A stretch of DNA of 64,000 nucleotides, from assembly GCA_036362985.1 (NCBI GenBank), contig JAYGXS010000002.1, forward strand, positions 90,034,203 to 90,098,202, in the 5' to 3' direction. The notes beneath the pieces were generated by a model. It did no database searches. It was not told where the DNA came from and saw only the letters and a program-made list of their open reading frames with translations. This document shows, piece by piece, positions 11,693-23,700 of this stretch. The DNA is from Ligula intestinalis. Lineage: Eukaryota > Platyhelminthes > Cestoda > Diphyllobothriidea > Diphyllobothriidae. Position 1 is the first letter of the stretch. Every line of letters begins with the position of its first letter. The position numbers and the translations under genes are program-made.

Positions 11693-14540
11693 ATCTGAAG
11701 GATACGCTCAGTATAGTCTCACTCAATGCAAGATCAGTTGTTAATAAGATGACAGAACTTAAAACAGTAGCATTTGAGCTTGATCCAGATGTGCTCTGCG
11801 TCACTGAATCTTGGACACACTCTTATTTCTGACTTGACACTCGCCATAGATAATTATAGTTTGTACCGACAAGACCGCATTGAAAAGCGTGGCGGTGGTT
11901 GCCTTCTTTATATTAAATCATCCTTTGTACATTTCCCGTATCACCTGAGCATTTCGTCATTTTCTGGAAATTTTTGTCTTATTTCAGTCATCCTGCCACA
12001 CAATAAAAAAGCGATAATTGGGTGTGTCTACAATCCTCCCAGTAACTCAAGTAATGTAATGCAGCTGTGTGAAATGTTTGAAAAAGTTGCAGAGACTCAA
12101 TTCGATGTCAGAATAATTATATGTGATTTTAATCTGCCAGACATTGACTGGCATGCAAATACCTGTCCACCAAGATTTCAGAAATTGGTTGACACTATTA
12201 ACTTTACAAACATGTCACAACTGGTCAGTTCAGTGACCAGAAATGACAACATATTAGATTTAATTTTTACAAATGATGTCCACCCTCTTTTTATGAATTT
12301 TCATCGTGATATTTTCAATAGTGACCATGCCTTAATTCACTGTTGTTTTCCAGTCTCTCTTTCTAAAAATCCCGATGTAAAATGCAATAACCTCGACTTT
12401 GGTAACGTGGACCATGAATTAGTAAATGATTTCGTAAGTACCCTAGATTGGCATAGCATATTTTCAACGAACGATCCCATCTTCTTCCAGGAGCTAATGC
12501 AAAACCTTACCGAAAATATTCAGGCTCTTACCCCACTTAAAATTTTTAAATCAAATTCAGCTTCTTCAACTGTGCCACATTTTCTCCAAAATAGACTTAA
12601 GAAATTACAAAAACAACTTAAGGATACGTCTAAAAGCTCTTTATCAGTTCACTTAAGAATAGCGCAAATATTTGAATTAGCGCTTAAAATAAGGCTTGCA
12701 CGAGATAGGCGTAGAGAGGCCACAGCATTAAGTGATGCGAATTCTTCCAGATCAGTTGCTCAAGTCTTCCGTCTTCGGTCGGCTAAGCTTCAGAAAGTCA
12801 TTCCAACCTTACTCAATGGCAACAATCATTTTATTACAGAGGATTTGGAGAAAGCAGCATTGCTAAATTCATTTTTCGCCAAGTTCTTTACCATCGAAAC
12901 TAGCCCCACTCCTGTAATCCCCCTGCTGTGTGATTCAAATCTCAGTACCCTTAATTTCTCACCCGCTTGTATTCAAAAAGAAATAAGTCGTCTTAAAAAT
13001 TCACATTCGGTAGGAACTGATAACATTCCAAACTCACTCATCAAACAATTAAGAGATTTCCCACCCTTACTGAGTAAGTTATTTTCAGTGTTTCTTGAGA
13101 ATGGCTTTTTCCCGGACTACTGGAAAACTTCTATTATAATTCCCGTATTTAAATCTGGTTCCCGATCAGATATTCACAATTATCGTGGTGTTCATAAAAC
13201 GCCCTCTCTGGCTAAACTCTTTGAAAAATTAATTGCCAAAAAAATTACAGATTTCTGCATAAATAATAACATTCTCAGCTCCTCACAGCATGACTTTTTA
13301 CCGGACCGATCTTGTAAAACTTGTCACATGTCTTTTCTAAATCTACTTACTTCTCTTCGTAATGATCATCTATCTGTGGTAGTTATCTATTTTGACCTAA
13401 GTAAAGCATTTGATAAAGTTCCTCACAGGAGGCTCCTAGCCAAACTAGAGGCTATAGGATTTCGTAGTCCACTTACTGACTTCATCAGATCTTATCTTTC
13501 AAATCGACAACAAAAGGTTTTAGTAGGATCCTCATACTCTACTCCTACCGCAATTTTGAGTGGTGTCCTTCAAGGTACCGTGCTAGGTCCTCTGCTCTTT
13601 TTGCTTTACATAAATGATATCTCATTGAGTGTTAAACACTCCCAATCTTATATTTATGCAGATGATCTCATGTGTGTTTACTCCTTCTCTAAATCTACGG
13701 CCGCGATGTGCTTAGAACAAATTCATTCTGATCTGCACGCTCTTTCGACTTGGAGCTCAACACGGCAGATGGAGTTCTCACCTTCTAAGTGCCGATATAT
13801 GTGCTTTGGGCCTGAAAGGCTGCCACAACCTGTTATTTTTCAAGGTTACCCAATGACTGAATGTTCCAGTATCAAGGACCTAGGATTAAGCTACACCAAT
13901 AAATTAGACCTTTCTTCTCACGCCGATAGAATTACAGCCAAAGCCGCACAGATTTGCGGCTTTATCTCTTATAATTTCTATCTTCCTGAAATGAAATTAA
14001 GACTTTATCGTATGTTCGTTCTCCCCATCTTCGAATACTGTTGCCCCTTTTTCGGTCTCATGAATGAAGGTAGCCGTTCAAAAATTGAACAAATTCAAAA
14101 AAAATTTCACACGAAAACTGCTGTATCCGACAGCTTCTAATACTTGCTACTCAAATAGGTGTCAATTAACAAAACTAAGGTTCCTTTGGGTCAGGAGATT
14201 GGAAGCAGGCTTTTGTCTCCTTTTTCGGCTTAGTAATTGCACAAATTTACCCAGGACTTCTGTCATTACCCCCGTCAGCCGTCCCTACAACCTAAGAAAC
14301 TCGGCACTTGTTATACCCCCTCCTGCATCTTCCTCATGTAAACGCACTTTGTTTTTTGCTTCCAGATATAGCTTTCTTTGGAATAACTTGCCAATTGAAA
14401 TAAGGTCGTTAACTAGATTGTCTACTTTCAAACAGAGACTGCACATTTATCTTAACACTGACTCTATTAACCTTCTATTCTCCTCATCTTTTCCGAGCAG
14501 CTTTCTCCATGACCCCGAGAAAGGACCATTGGGAATTTAG
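11690..14540 (+). pseudogene. CR1-A ORF2: endonuclease and reverse transcriptase
   Basis: The endonuclease begins with SIVSLNARSVVNKMTEL and LCVTESW and continues with GGGCLLYIKS, CDFNLPDIDW and NDNILDLIFTN. The reverse transcriptase shows SVGTDNIPNSLI, YFDLSKAFDKVPHRRLL, GVLQGTVLGPLLFLLYIND, the intact catalytic YADD in IYADDLMCVYS, and SIKDLGLSY. The C-terminal end reads WNNLPIEIR and closes with GPLGI at 14540. Two frameshifts break it, near 11825 (end of ESWTHS) and near 14105 (QIQKKF). The catalytic boxes are otherwise intact, so the copy appears recently inactivated. Confidence 0.85.
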
Positions 14541-14975
14541 AAGATTCGCTTGAAACTATTCTCTCTGCCTCGTGTCCCCCGAGAACCTAGATGTTTCCAT
14601 TAACCACCGCTGAATCACACGAAGCCACGCGGAAGTACTCAGTCTAAAATGCGGCAGTTTCGTTGAATACTCGCCTTCATCAGACCACATACACCTATTT
14701 CTGCTCTATTACTATCATCCTAAGCAGTTTTTTTCTCTTGCACACTTTTTGAACATGGAGGCCCGTTGAACACTGTCTCCATTTTCACTGTAAGAGTTTT
14801 TTTTAACTGCCATAATTTTTCTTTTTTAGTTCAAAATTACCTGCAAAACATTGCTAATGTTGCCCCAAAAGGACAATTTCTGCTGACATTATTACGACTT
14901 TCTACGTCTACTTGCACATATTGTCAAATTATTTTTTGAATTTTTATTTTTTATTTTTTTCGAAATTAACTTTGT

Positions 14976-16435
14976 ATAGATAGTGCCGTACTGGCGCTGA
15001 AAAATATAAATTCCAAAAGATCTATGGATTAGCCAAAGTTAATAAACCGGAAGTTTCTCTGATACCGATAGTATCATTAATCGGTGCACCGAACCACAAA
15101 ATCTCTATGTGGCTATTCCGACAACTCCATCCACTTACGAAGGATTTTGAAACCTCCATTCAGAACTCTACGGATTTTCTACAGAAAAAAGGGAATTCAC
15201 GGTCTCCGATGATGAGATAATGGTCTTCTTCGACGTCTTTTCCCTGTTCACCTCCATGCCGCTCGATTTAGCATGGCAATGCACAGAGGAAATCTGGAAG
15301 AACTACGAAACCAATGTTCCTGCAGCTGTCTTTCTTTAACTTGTGAAACTTTGCCTAGCAAAACTTTCTTCATTTGATTATCAGTACTACCAAAAATTAA
15401 AAGGAGCTCCAATGGGGTCACCCTTGTCTGGTTTCCTTACCGAAATAACCATGCAGAAGCTAGAATCAACGGCCCTTCCATCGATTAACCTCAAGTTATA
15501 GGGACGTTATGCAGACGACACAGTTCTTGTCGTTAAAAAGGACCCACTGGAACCCCTTCACAAAACCATTAACTCAACTACTCTGGGCATTCAATTCACG
15601 CTCAAGAAGAAGTTTAACAACAAACTCCCATTTCTGGATGTCCTCGTGCAGCGAATTAGTGACAGAACATTACAAACGTCCGTTTACAGCAAAGACACGT
15701 ATGTGAAGTTATTCTTAACTACGAGAGCAACAAACCTTTCTCTCACAAGAGGAGTCCCATCAACAGTCTGCTACGCCGAGCGAATACACACTGGTCTGAC
15801 GAAGAAACCTACCAAAACGAGCTTAATAATCTGTTTGAATTGACTTCCCGTAATCGTTTGCCCAGAGACTCTGTACGCTGATGCATGAGACAACAAAAAT
15901 CCAGCAAAAAGGAACCATATATTTCCATTCATGCGCCCAAAACAAGCACATGGCGAATCATTCCTTCAATAAGAAACGTGTCTCAACACTTTAAAAGACA
16001 CCTGCGGAAGCGCCGGAGAAAAATGACGCACAACCCGATGGCTTCTTTGCGCACCCACCATGTACACCCTGAGTATAGAGTTACCCACCTCGATAAGAAA
16101 GAAGTCGTGAACGAAATCTCATGCAAATTTTGTGACATGGTATATTGTGGCCAACCAGGAAGATCCATCTCCACACGCATCCACGAGCACCACTTGGCAG
16201 TGAAGAGACCTGGGCATTTGTCAGCAGTGGTTATGCATTGACTGCGACTGCTAGTTATGTCCATCACGATGGGATGCAAAGTGCAGCCACCAGTTGGCAC
16301 CCACAATAGACAACTATATAACTGTATCGGCACTTTGAAATTTTCATTGTTCTTTGCACATTTTTCTCAAATCTGACAACGACCTGAAGATTCAGTAGCG
16401 AAAATTTACTGAATAAATATTCTCATTTTCCCAAA
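14976..16435 (+). pseudogene. Penelope-like element, RT and GIY-YIG part (PLE-A)
   Basis: This is the remainder of PLE-A after the CR1 insertion. Ordered motifs are YGLAKVNKPEVSL, PIVSLIGAPNHKISMWLF, KGAPMGSPLSGFL, RYADDTVLVVKK (catalytic YADD intact), FNNKLPFLDVLV, and a GIY-YIG nuclease region with VNEISCKFCDMVYCGQPG and the following His/Glu block RIHEHHLAVKR. Several stops and frameshifts interrupt the text, including one directly before the YADD box. The C-terminal nuclease stops at 16241, shorter than usual. A 3' UTR-like stretch with GACCTGAAGATTCAG follows. Confidence 0.8.
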
Positions 16436-16705
16436 GGACGCCTTTCCTTGAAACGATATGCAACATTTATCCTACTGATGTGTCAACTCAGCTTACAATT
16501 GTACATATATTCCGTTTGTATCATACCTTTGAAGTCAGGTTTTTTTCACTTGAAACAAACTCCCAATCTCGCCCAGTATTGACAAACCTGAAACAAAACC
16601 AATACTTTCTGCAACATAGGGAGTTTGTTTTAGGTTTTTTCCGGTCTTCGAGGTTTTGGAAGGCGCCCAAGAAGTGCATTACCAACTCTTTACAATTGCC
16701 TGTAA
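16436..16705 (+). repeat. Hairpin-bearing interspersed repeat, copy 1
   Basis: The segment recurs as a reverse-complement copy at 27120-27400. Both have AACGATATG, GTCAACTCAGCTTAC, CCGTTTGTATCATAC and an internal palindrome of about 65 bp, AAACAAACTCCCAATCTCGC pairing with the later GGGAGTTTGTTTTAGG, around a CAATACT loop region. It could be a MITE or a PLE 3' tail, since copy 1 follows PLE-A directly. Confidence 0.65.
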
Positions 16706-17339
16706 ACTTGCATAATTAACATATTATTATAAGATAATTATATCTTTCTTAGGATGCCTGCCTTCCAGTCAATAGGAAAGAATAATATTCAAGCCCTGAG
16801 GATTGCCCTCGGAAATGATGATTCTCCAGGGCTTGATTCACCTGAAAAATTTTAAAGATTCCTTCACGTAAATACGACGCAGAAAATGTAAGGAATTACT
16901 TTTTTTAATTATTGCAGTTGCTAACGCTTATGTGACTATGTGCCAATTATATGAGTGTGAGACGGACAATTCTGGTATCCTTCTTTGATCATTACCTAGT
17001 GAATGACATTCCACTTTCAGAAGAGACCGTTGAAACGCTATTCCAGAGATGATTCTTTTCATCGTTTTCTCACCTACTCAAATATCAGTTTAATACTGCT
17101 ATTGGATATCTCTTAAGTCAGGGGTAAACGTGTAACACTATTCTAATATTTCCCGAATGAACTGCCACTTTAACAATTAAAAGGCTATTTGCCACTCCTT
17201 TGACCGCTTCACGCGATTTCCGATCTCAGATCCTATCTAGGATATATTGGCAGAAAATATTGTCGTGGTTGTCTTGAGTCACTTTCTTTGCACTTTTGGC
17301 GTTCCAGTTAGTATTCCGACTGACCACTGAAGCCAATTT
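16706..17339. other. No gene recognised
   Basis: A/T-rich anonymous sequence between the hairpin repeat and the gypsy integrase fragment. No domain, RNA gene or clear repeat is visible. Confidence 0.35.
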
Positions 17340-17990
17340 CAATCCATCAATTTCTCCTTCGTGCGCACACATTACAACCAATGCATGCCACTCCGCTTCC
17401 AATGGCCAAGTAGAGCATTTGTATCGCCAACTAAAGTCCGGACTGATGTATCATCTCAACCACGCGTCCTAGAGCGCCAGCTTGCAACGCGTATTCTTAG
17501 GTATTTACTCAATCGTCAAGAAGGACATCCACTGAACCACCGCCGAGCTTGTTTACGGTACCCTCCTCCAACTGCCCGGTGATTTCGTGTACTCCTCCTT
17601 GGCTAAAATCAACACCACTACCTTCGTGCAACAGCGGAAACATTGCATGGCCCAACTGCGACCAACGTCCACCCGTTTGATATCCAGATGTGTTTTTTTG
17701 TGCGCGACGATCTCACCTCTACCCCATTTTTTCGTCCAGCAAGACGCAGTTCATAAGGCACTTTGTTCCCCGCGTGACGGTCCCTCTAAGGTGCTTCAAC
17801 GGATGGTCTAATATTTCGTCATTCAGAAGGTTCAACAAACCTACACGACCACCATCGACGGGCCTAAGGCAGCCTACCTTGAATGAAGCCCCCCGTCCGT
17901 TGGGCCACCCATTCCCTCTGCATCCTCTACACCCCGTCCGTCCGTCCCAATTACTCACGCGCCAACCCAACCCATCCCTCTCACCAGCCT
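17340..17990 (+). pseudogene. Ty3/gypsy integrase C-terminal fragment (gypsy-A)
   Basis: The text matches the end of the integrase of the second gypsy element at 25.3-25.8 kb. It starts in the catalytic core with SNGQVEHLYRQLK, where the catalytic Glu is present, and continues through MAQLRPTSTR to the module GPSKVLQR and a closing AAYLE. Stops and frameshifts are frequent. No RT or RNase H for this copy is visible upstream, so it is a 3' remnant. Its LTR was not identified downstream. Confidence 0.75.
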
Positions 17991-19600
17991 TTCTTCACCA
18001 ACATATCCTGCGTGTTGAGATGGTAATATGGAAAGTTCATTTTTCAGAGTCATGGAAAAAGCTGCTTGGAAAATCAGGGGAAATGAAGGATTAATCAAGT
18101 TAGTATTAAGTTATGTGCCCAGTTCACGCAAGAAAGCAACCAAACAAAGCTTGGGAGGTTGTTCTAAAAAAGGCATATTCGGAAACAACGAAGATATAGC
18201 GCTTAAAAGTTGAGGATGTAAGAAAAGGTATACTCAGGAAAGAATTGCGTTGGTTTTCTCGTAGACTAACAGGGCTAATGGCTCGACTCATTTCCTAAAC
18301 CAAAGTATATGCAGATATGGTCAAGAGTGGAGAGAACAAACATTCCATGTAGTCTTCATTTTATTTCACGAAGGCAGAAATTGAGAGAAGTGAAGCCGCA
18401 ACTCTGGGCAGCTTTGTCCGTGACTCCGAGAAAAGGTCTATTTGGAATTAAGGAGACCATATCTAAATAACCATATCCACTCGCTCCTCCAAATACGCCT
18501 ATGGTTTCGTGCGGTATGGTCTCTCATTCAAAAAATCATATGCTTACTCAGTACATCGTTTCATCTACGGATCAAAATGCTCAGTCTAAGCCACATCTTA
18601 AGAAAATAATTGAGATCAGCTCAACACAGACACCCAAAACCGCCTTCAGTTCGCTCGCAGCTAACAGCCACCAGAATTCCGTTTTGCTCGCTAGTATCTT
18701 GATGTCTCACTACATGGTCAGAATCACTCTGGATATGGTACACCCTTGCATCCAAGGGCACATTATACTGAAGCTTCTTCTCCACTTGTTGAGACATCAT
18801 CGTAGCTCCTCCTTTTCCGCAAGAAGAACCTACCCTTCTGTCCTATACAACATTCTACATCAGTTTTCTCATCCTGAAGATTGTTTTAAAATGTGGATTA
18901 ATTTAATTCTTTCCAACCTTTCGATTTCAATTTTTCAGTGTTTAATCTAGGGCAAACCCTTTAAAAAACGTCACACTGGCAATCTTATGGTAACATTATA
19001 ATAAGAATAGTATACGAAAGTAGTCGGGGTAGGAATTTGAAAAATCTTCCATACTTTACATAACACAGTTTACAACTTGTGCCGCCGAACTGTCTGCTCA
19101 CACAGCATTACTGTCTGCGTTATCTGCATTTTGTGATTTGCAATCGCGTTGACATTTTATGGGGAACGCCATCTGGCGCTGAAAATCTTCATTAAAGAGG
19201 ACATAGAACTAACCTGCGCATACAAAAGGCGTACTATATCCTCCGAATTATTTATGTAGCTACGATGAAACTTTTTTTTTGCTTGAGAGCCTGCGCATGA
19301 CTTTGATCTTCAAGAGACGTAACCGCAAGATTACGACTCCGGTTGCCAATTTTCTTTTCTTTTTTGAGGAGACGTTTAGGATCATAGGTGCAAAACAGGC
19401 CAGATGGGCTATTCGAAGTTTGCGGCAGCTGGATATAAGAATAGAAAACACTCTTGAAAGGACATTTCTTAAGTCCATCGCTGTTGGAACAGTTGCTATA
19501 ATGCAGTGGTTACGTACAACACGGCTCATACTTGCTCGATAAGAATAGACAGCTTGGCAAGCCAGAGCTCGTAAAGTATCACGTCATATCTGTGGGGACT
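17991..19600. other. Anonymous sequence between two gypsy copies
   Basis: No certain gene. Around 18421-18450 a short GTGACTCCGAGAAAAGGTCT run resembles the closing codons of the CR1 ORF2 and may be a tiny LINE remnant. If the gypsy copies belong together, an LTR and gag would be expected here, but I could not pair any LTR-like ends. Confidence 0.35.
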
Positions 19601-19789
19601 TGGCCCAACTTGTGCGTTATTTAAATTTATCAATTTTCGAATTTTGTTCGAACTCGAAATGCAACAATTCCGCTTCCGACCGCGTGCTCCTCGCTAGCAA
19701 CTTGCTTGCTAACAACTCTCAACACTCAACTGGCTTCAAACTAGTCGTCCCTCTGCAAGCAGCAACCACTCTAAATCAAAAGAGCGTGC

Positions 19790-20197
19790 AGACGACAAAG
19801 TCTGCTGGTACCACCAAAAATTCGGCCCGGATGCTATTAAATTCGTCCCGCCTTGTTCTTATGCTCGACGTTCACGTTCGGAAAACGGTACCGCCAGCCA
19901 GTAATGGCGACGACTAGTGCTGGCCCATCGCGACACAGTCGCCTTTTTTATGTGGCCGACAAGTCCAGAGGGTTCCGTTTCTTGATCGATACAGCTGCCG
20001 AGGTGAGTGTTTTACAGCCCCCTCGTCGTCATCATCTCCAGCCATCGCAGTTTACACTGCAGGCTGTGAACAACACTTCTATCGCCACGTTCGGTCAAAG
20101 GTCCCTAACTTTAGACCTCGGTCTTCCTCGCCGCTTCCAGTGGGTTTTCATCCAGGCCGACGTCCAGTCAGCTATCATTGGAGCGGATTTCCTGTGA
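19790..20197 (+). pseudogene. gypsy-B gag C-terminus and aspartic protease
   Basis: One frame ends gag with CWYHQKFGPDAIKFVPPC, a Cys-His box in which the third expected Cys appears to be Phe. It stops at TAA 19902-19904. The next frame starts at ATG 19904-19906, overlapping the stop by one base (TAATG), and encodes the protease: FLIDTAAEVSVL is the catalytic Asp loop, with DTA in place of the usual DTG, and AIIGADFL is the second conserved block. TGA 20195-20197 then breaks the frame. The TAATG overlap would permit termination-reinitiation for pol expression (inference). Confidence 0.75.
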
Positions 20198-20990
20198 CAC
20201 TTTGGCCTCACAGTTGACCTCAAACATCAGAAGTTACTAGACCCTATCACGCAGCCGTTTACTGTCGGGGTAGTTTCGCAAGAGCTTTCCGCTGGCATCC
20301 AGGTGGCCGTACCAAGCCTGCCATTTTCTGACATCTTGAGGGATTATCCTTCCCTCTATAAGCCTTGTCAGGTTACGGAACAGGTTTAACACGCTTTTCG
20401 CCACCATATCACTTCCACCGGCAGACCAGTTCATGCTTATCCACGTAGGCTTCACCCTGAGAAGCTGCAGATCGCAAAAAATGAATTTGAGAACATGCTA
20501 AATTTGGGGATTATCCGTCCTTCGTCCAGTCCATGGGCTTCACCGCTGCACATGGTACCCAAAAAGTCTCCTGATGATTGGCGACCATGCATTGAAAATC
20601 ACGCTCTCAATCGAGCTACAGTCCTGGACCAGTACGCGATTCCCCATATTCATGACTTTTCACACATGCTGGCTGGAAAGACAAGTATTTCCAAGATTGA
20701 CCTCGTGCGAGCATATCACCAAATACCGGTCGCGGAGGAGGACATCCCTAAAACCGCCCTCACGACCCCTTTCGGCCTGTTCGAATTCCTTCGCATGCCT
20801 TTCGGTTTGCGGAACGTGGCCCAAACGTTTCAGCGTTTTGTCGATGACATTTTGCGCGGTCTGTCCTTCACGTTCGTGTACATCGACGACATCCTTGTCG
20901 CAAGCTCGTCCCCCGAGAAACACGTTGATAACTTACGCGAAGTTTTCGATCGTTTTCAACAAAATGGTCTACAGCTAGACGTCGATAAGT
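20198..20990 (+). pseudogene. gypsy-B reverse transcriptase, part before the insertion
   Basis: After a linker containing a TAA near 20387, the RT domain is open from about 20495: [48 protein letters not shown] and the catalytic [11 protein letters not shown] with YIDD intact. The gypsy text ends at the 9-bp TCGATAAGT (20982-20990), the left copy of a target-site duplication. The following bases belong to the PLE. Confidence 0.85.
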
Positions 20991-21488
20991 GGAAAATTTG
21001 CATCCCAAAAAGTATAATTCGCTAAAAGAAGTTCTTTGGAAAGAGTACTTTAATGTGTGAATTTTCAACTCTGGTTCCCCAGATCGTCTTCAGACAGCAT
21101 GGAATTATGCAAAAAACAGCTAACTCAACACGATGACTAGCAGAAGATTCTACAGCGATTAAATATGTTAGCAAATAATCGTTGGGCGCGTTTAATTACG
21201 CGGCCGAGAGGGGGGGGATAGTTGTCAACCGAATGCAACTATGGGGTCAGCAGGAGAGGGGAGGAGGGAGGGAGGGAGGGAGGGGGGGAGGAAGGTAAGG
21301 CGAATAATTGCCACCCGCATTAAATCCTGTAGTCCATGGTCATTGTTTTTGCTTCCAGCTGGTTTTGAGGGATTTGTAATTTATATCCAAATTGATATGC
21401 CTGTTTATGCATGCCTCGTCTGAGTGCATTGCCTCCAGGAATTCGCGGCCTTGTCAAGTTGGGCAGTTGCCAACGATTTGGGTTGCGC

Positions 21489-21593
21489 ACAAACCGGCAA
21501 CTACCCTGCACACTTAACTTGTACACCCTAAGGACAGGGTCAACCATTTCGACAAAAAAGCAAGTAATCTACACAATACCATGTTCCGATTGT
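21489..21593 (+). pseudogene. PLE-B GIY-YIG nuclease, part before the CR1 insertion
   Basis: The frame reads RTGSTISTKKQVIYTIPCSD, the entry strand of the PLE GIY-YIG domain (VIYTIPC is the GIY-type strand). It is cut at 21593 by the 5' end of CR1-B; the next residues of the domain, including VYCGQTGKTL, follow in phase from 23387. Confidence 0.8.
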
Positions 21594-23386
21594 ATAGAAA
21601 ATAAACTATTAAGTGCCTCACAGCATGGATTTCTACCTGGAAGATCATGCGAAACCTGCCACTTGGCATTCCTTAACCTGGTTACTTCACTTCGTAATGA
21701 ACAGCAATCAGTCATCGTGATTTACTTTGACCTTAGTAAAGCTTTTGACAAGGTGCCTCATAGACGCCTTTTAGTGTAACTGGAAGCCCTAGGCATCAGG
21801 CCTCCCCTCCTCGATTTCATTGCCTCCTACCTGTCTAACCGCAGCCAGAATATCTTAGTAGGCAATAGCTACTCGACGCTTCAGCCGATCACGAGTGGTG
21901 TATTACAAGGCACGGTTTTAGGTCCCCTCCTTTTCATTCTTTACATAAATGAAATTTCAACAGTGCTAAATAATTCGGAAAATTTCATTTATGCTGATGA
22001 CCTTAAGTGTATTTACTCATTTTCTAAGGACACGGCCAGTACTTGTGTTGATAAAGTTAACGCAGACTTGCGTACTCTCTCAAGTTGGAGCGCTACATGG
22101 CAGATGGGGTTTTCTCCATCAAAATGTAGTTTCTTGAGTTTTGGTCCCGCAAGGCTTCCTGGACCTATTATCTTCCAAAATAGTCCACTGTTAGAAAGAT
22201 CTACGATAAAGGATTTGGGTCTTACTTACACGAATAAGCTTGCATTATCACCTCATGCAGATCTAATTTCTGCCAAGGCCGCCCAGATATGTGGGTTTAT
22301 ATCGCATAACTTTTTGCTTCCAGAAATGAAGTTAAAACTATACCGCATGTTTGTTCTTCCTATACTAGAATACTGCTGCCCGCTTTTTGGCCTCATGACC
22401 CTGCATGACCGTAGTAAGATTGAAAAGGTTCAGCGAGTTTTCACTCGTAAAATATTTTCTGTGTCTGGGTCTGGTATGTGTTATACAGATAGATGTCAAT
22501 TAGCAAACTTTAATTTCTTTGGATAGGAAGACTCGAAGCTGGTCTATGCTTTCTGTTTCGCGTTAAAAATAGTCCTAATCTCCCACAAATTAACGCTCTC
22601 CTTCCAGTAGGCCGACCTTACGCCACTCGTAACTCTTCCATGATAATTTTACCACCTCGTAGCTCCACATCTAACCATTCTCGCTTTTTTACCTCCAAAT
22701 ATGCTTTTATTTGGAACAACCTTCCTCCCGATATTAGACTGTCTTCTACACTGTCGATTTTTAAAAGCAAATTATATAAGCATTTAAATTTAGAGGAAAT
22801 AAAGTCGTTACTGTCTGTTTCCTTTCCAAACACGCAAGTTGTAGATTTTGAAAAGGGTCCTCCTGGCATTTGAAGCTCTTCACAGGATACAAAAATGGTT
22901 TCTTAATATGTTAGCATTTCCCTCTGCAGAGTCAAGCATCACTTCCAAGGGCTGCGAATTCTTCTCCGTTTTTGCAACCTTCGCTGTGGTCTTCGAGATT
23001 GGCTCTGGAATCTGGTGGGTTGCAACTCGATGATGTTGCCTTGACTTCTACTGCCTTCTCCTGCCTTCCGGATCACCCCTTCTTAACTCAACGATATATT
23101 ATTTTTTCCCGTGACCATAAACGTCCCGAACCCTCAACATTAGGTCCCAAACTAACCACATCAAACCCTTTTACCTATTAAGGCAGTTTTTTCTCCTAAA
23201 GTTTTTTTGAACTCGGTGGCCCGCTGAACTCATCCACTGATCTAGAAGTTTTTTTGACTGCCGATGACAATTATTTTATAAGAGTTCACTGCTTATCATC
23301 ATTAATTTTATTTTCACGATAGCACTAAGTTTGTAACGACAGGGCCTCTTGGGCCTTAAATATACAAATATACAAATTATTATTAT
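21594..23386 (+). mobile_element. 5'-truncated CR1 LINE inside PLE-B (CR1-B)
   Basis: The copy starts within the RT domain (SASQHGFLPGRSCETC) and runs through AFDKVPHRRLL, GVLQGTVLGPLLF, IYADDLKCIYS and WNNLPPDIR to GPPGI and TGA at 22871-22873. A 3' UTR follows, ending in GGGCCTTAAATATACAAATA and a short ATT repeat, the simple-repeat tail typical of CR1. A stop at 21777-21779 and a frameshift near 22520 break the frame. The boundary string TGT (21591-21593 and 23387-23389) is the only candidate duplication. Confidence 0.85.
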
Positions 23387-23700
23387 TGTGATGCAGTCTA
23401 TTGTGGTCAAACTGGAAAAACTCTAGCTACCCGCGTCCAACAACACCAGTCAAACGTGAGGAACAAATACAACAAATCAGAAGTTTTCATGCACACATTG
23501 GAAACAGGACATGACTTTGCATAGGAGGAAACCCAAATCGTTGGCACCTGCCCAACTAGACAAGGCCGCGAATTCCTGGAGGCAATGCACTCAGACGAGG
23601 CATACATAAACAGGCATATCAATTTGGATATTAATTACAAATCCCTCAAAACCAGATGGAAGCAAAAACAACGACTACGGACGACAGGAGTCAATGTGGG
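23387..23700 (+). pseudogene. PLE-B GIY-YIG nuclease, part after the CR1 insertion
   Basis: The text continues the nuclease: YCGQTGKTLATRVQQH holds the YIG-type strand and the catalytic Arg, followed by VRNKYNKSEVFMHTLETGHDF and the C-terminal NRHINLDINYKS. A single stop (a Trp-to-stop change) lies after GHDFA. Part of this region also serves as the inverted right arm. Confidence 0.8.

Larger units (their letters stand above)
10234..14975 (+). mobile_element. CR1-like LINE inserted in PLE-A (CR1-A), nearly full length
   Basis: The element has the two-ORF layout of CR1-clade LINEs: ORF1 about 10472-11692 and ORF2 about 11690-14540, then a 3' UTR with long T-rich runs. It separates the two halves of PLE-A. 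The 7-bp string ATAGATA at 10227-10233 and 14976-14982 is a candidate target-site duplication, though short and A/T-rich. Damage is slight, one stop in ORF1 and two frameshifts in ORF2, so this is the least decayed LINE in the window. The same family gives the truncated copies at 21.6-23.4 and 29.9-30.8 kb. Confidence 0.8.

Noticed and set aside
18501..18950. 149-codon open frame between the gypsy copies
   Set aside because: Low-information composition, no recognisable domain, start codon not ATG-supported by context; could be gag, but no Cys-His box is present.
17991..19700. A shared LTR between gypsy-A and gypsy-B
   Set aside because: No pair of TG...CA-bounded direct repeats could be matched with sequence after 25844, and the 499-bp solo LTR was not seen here.
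21255..21292. G-quadruplex promoter element
   Set aside because: The G-rich purine run belongs to the inverted PLE arm and has a C-rich mirror near 23722-23750; no gene starts nearby.
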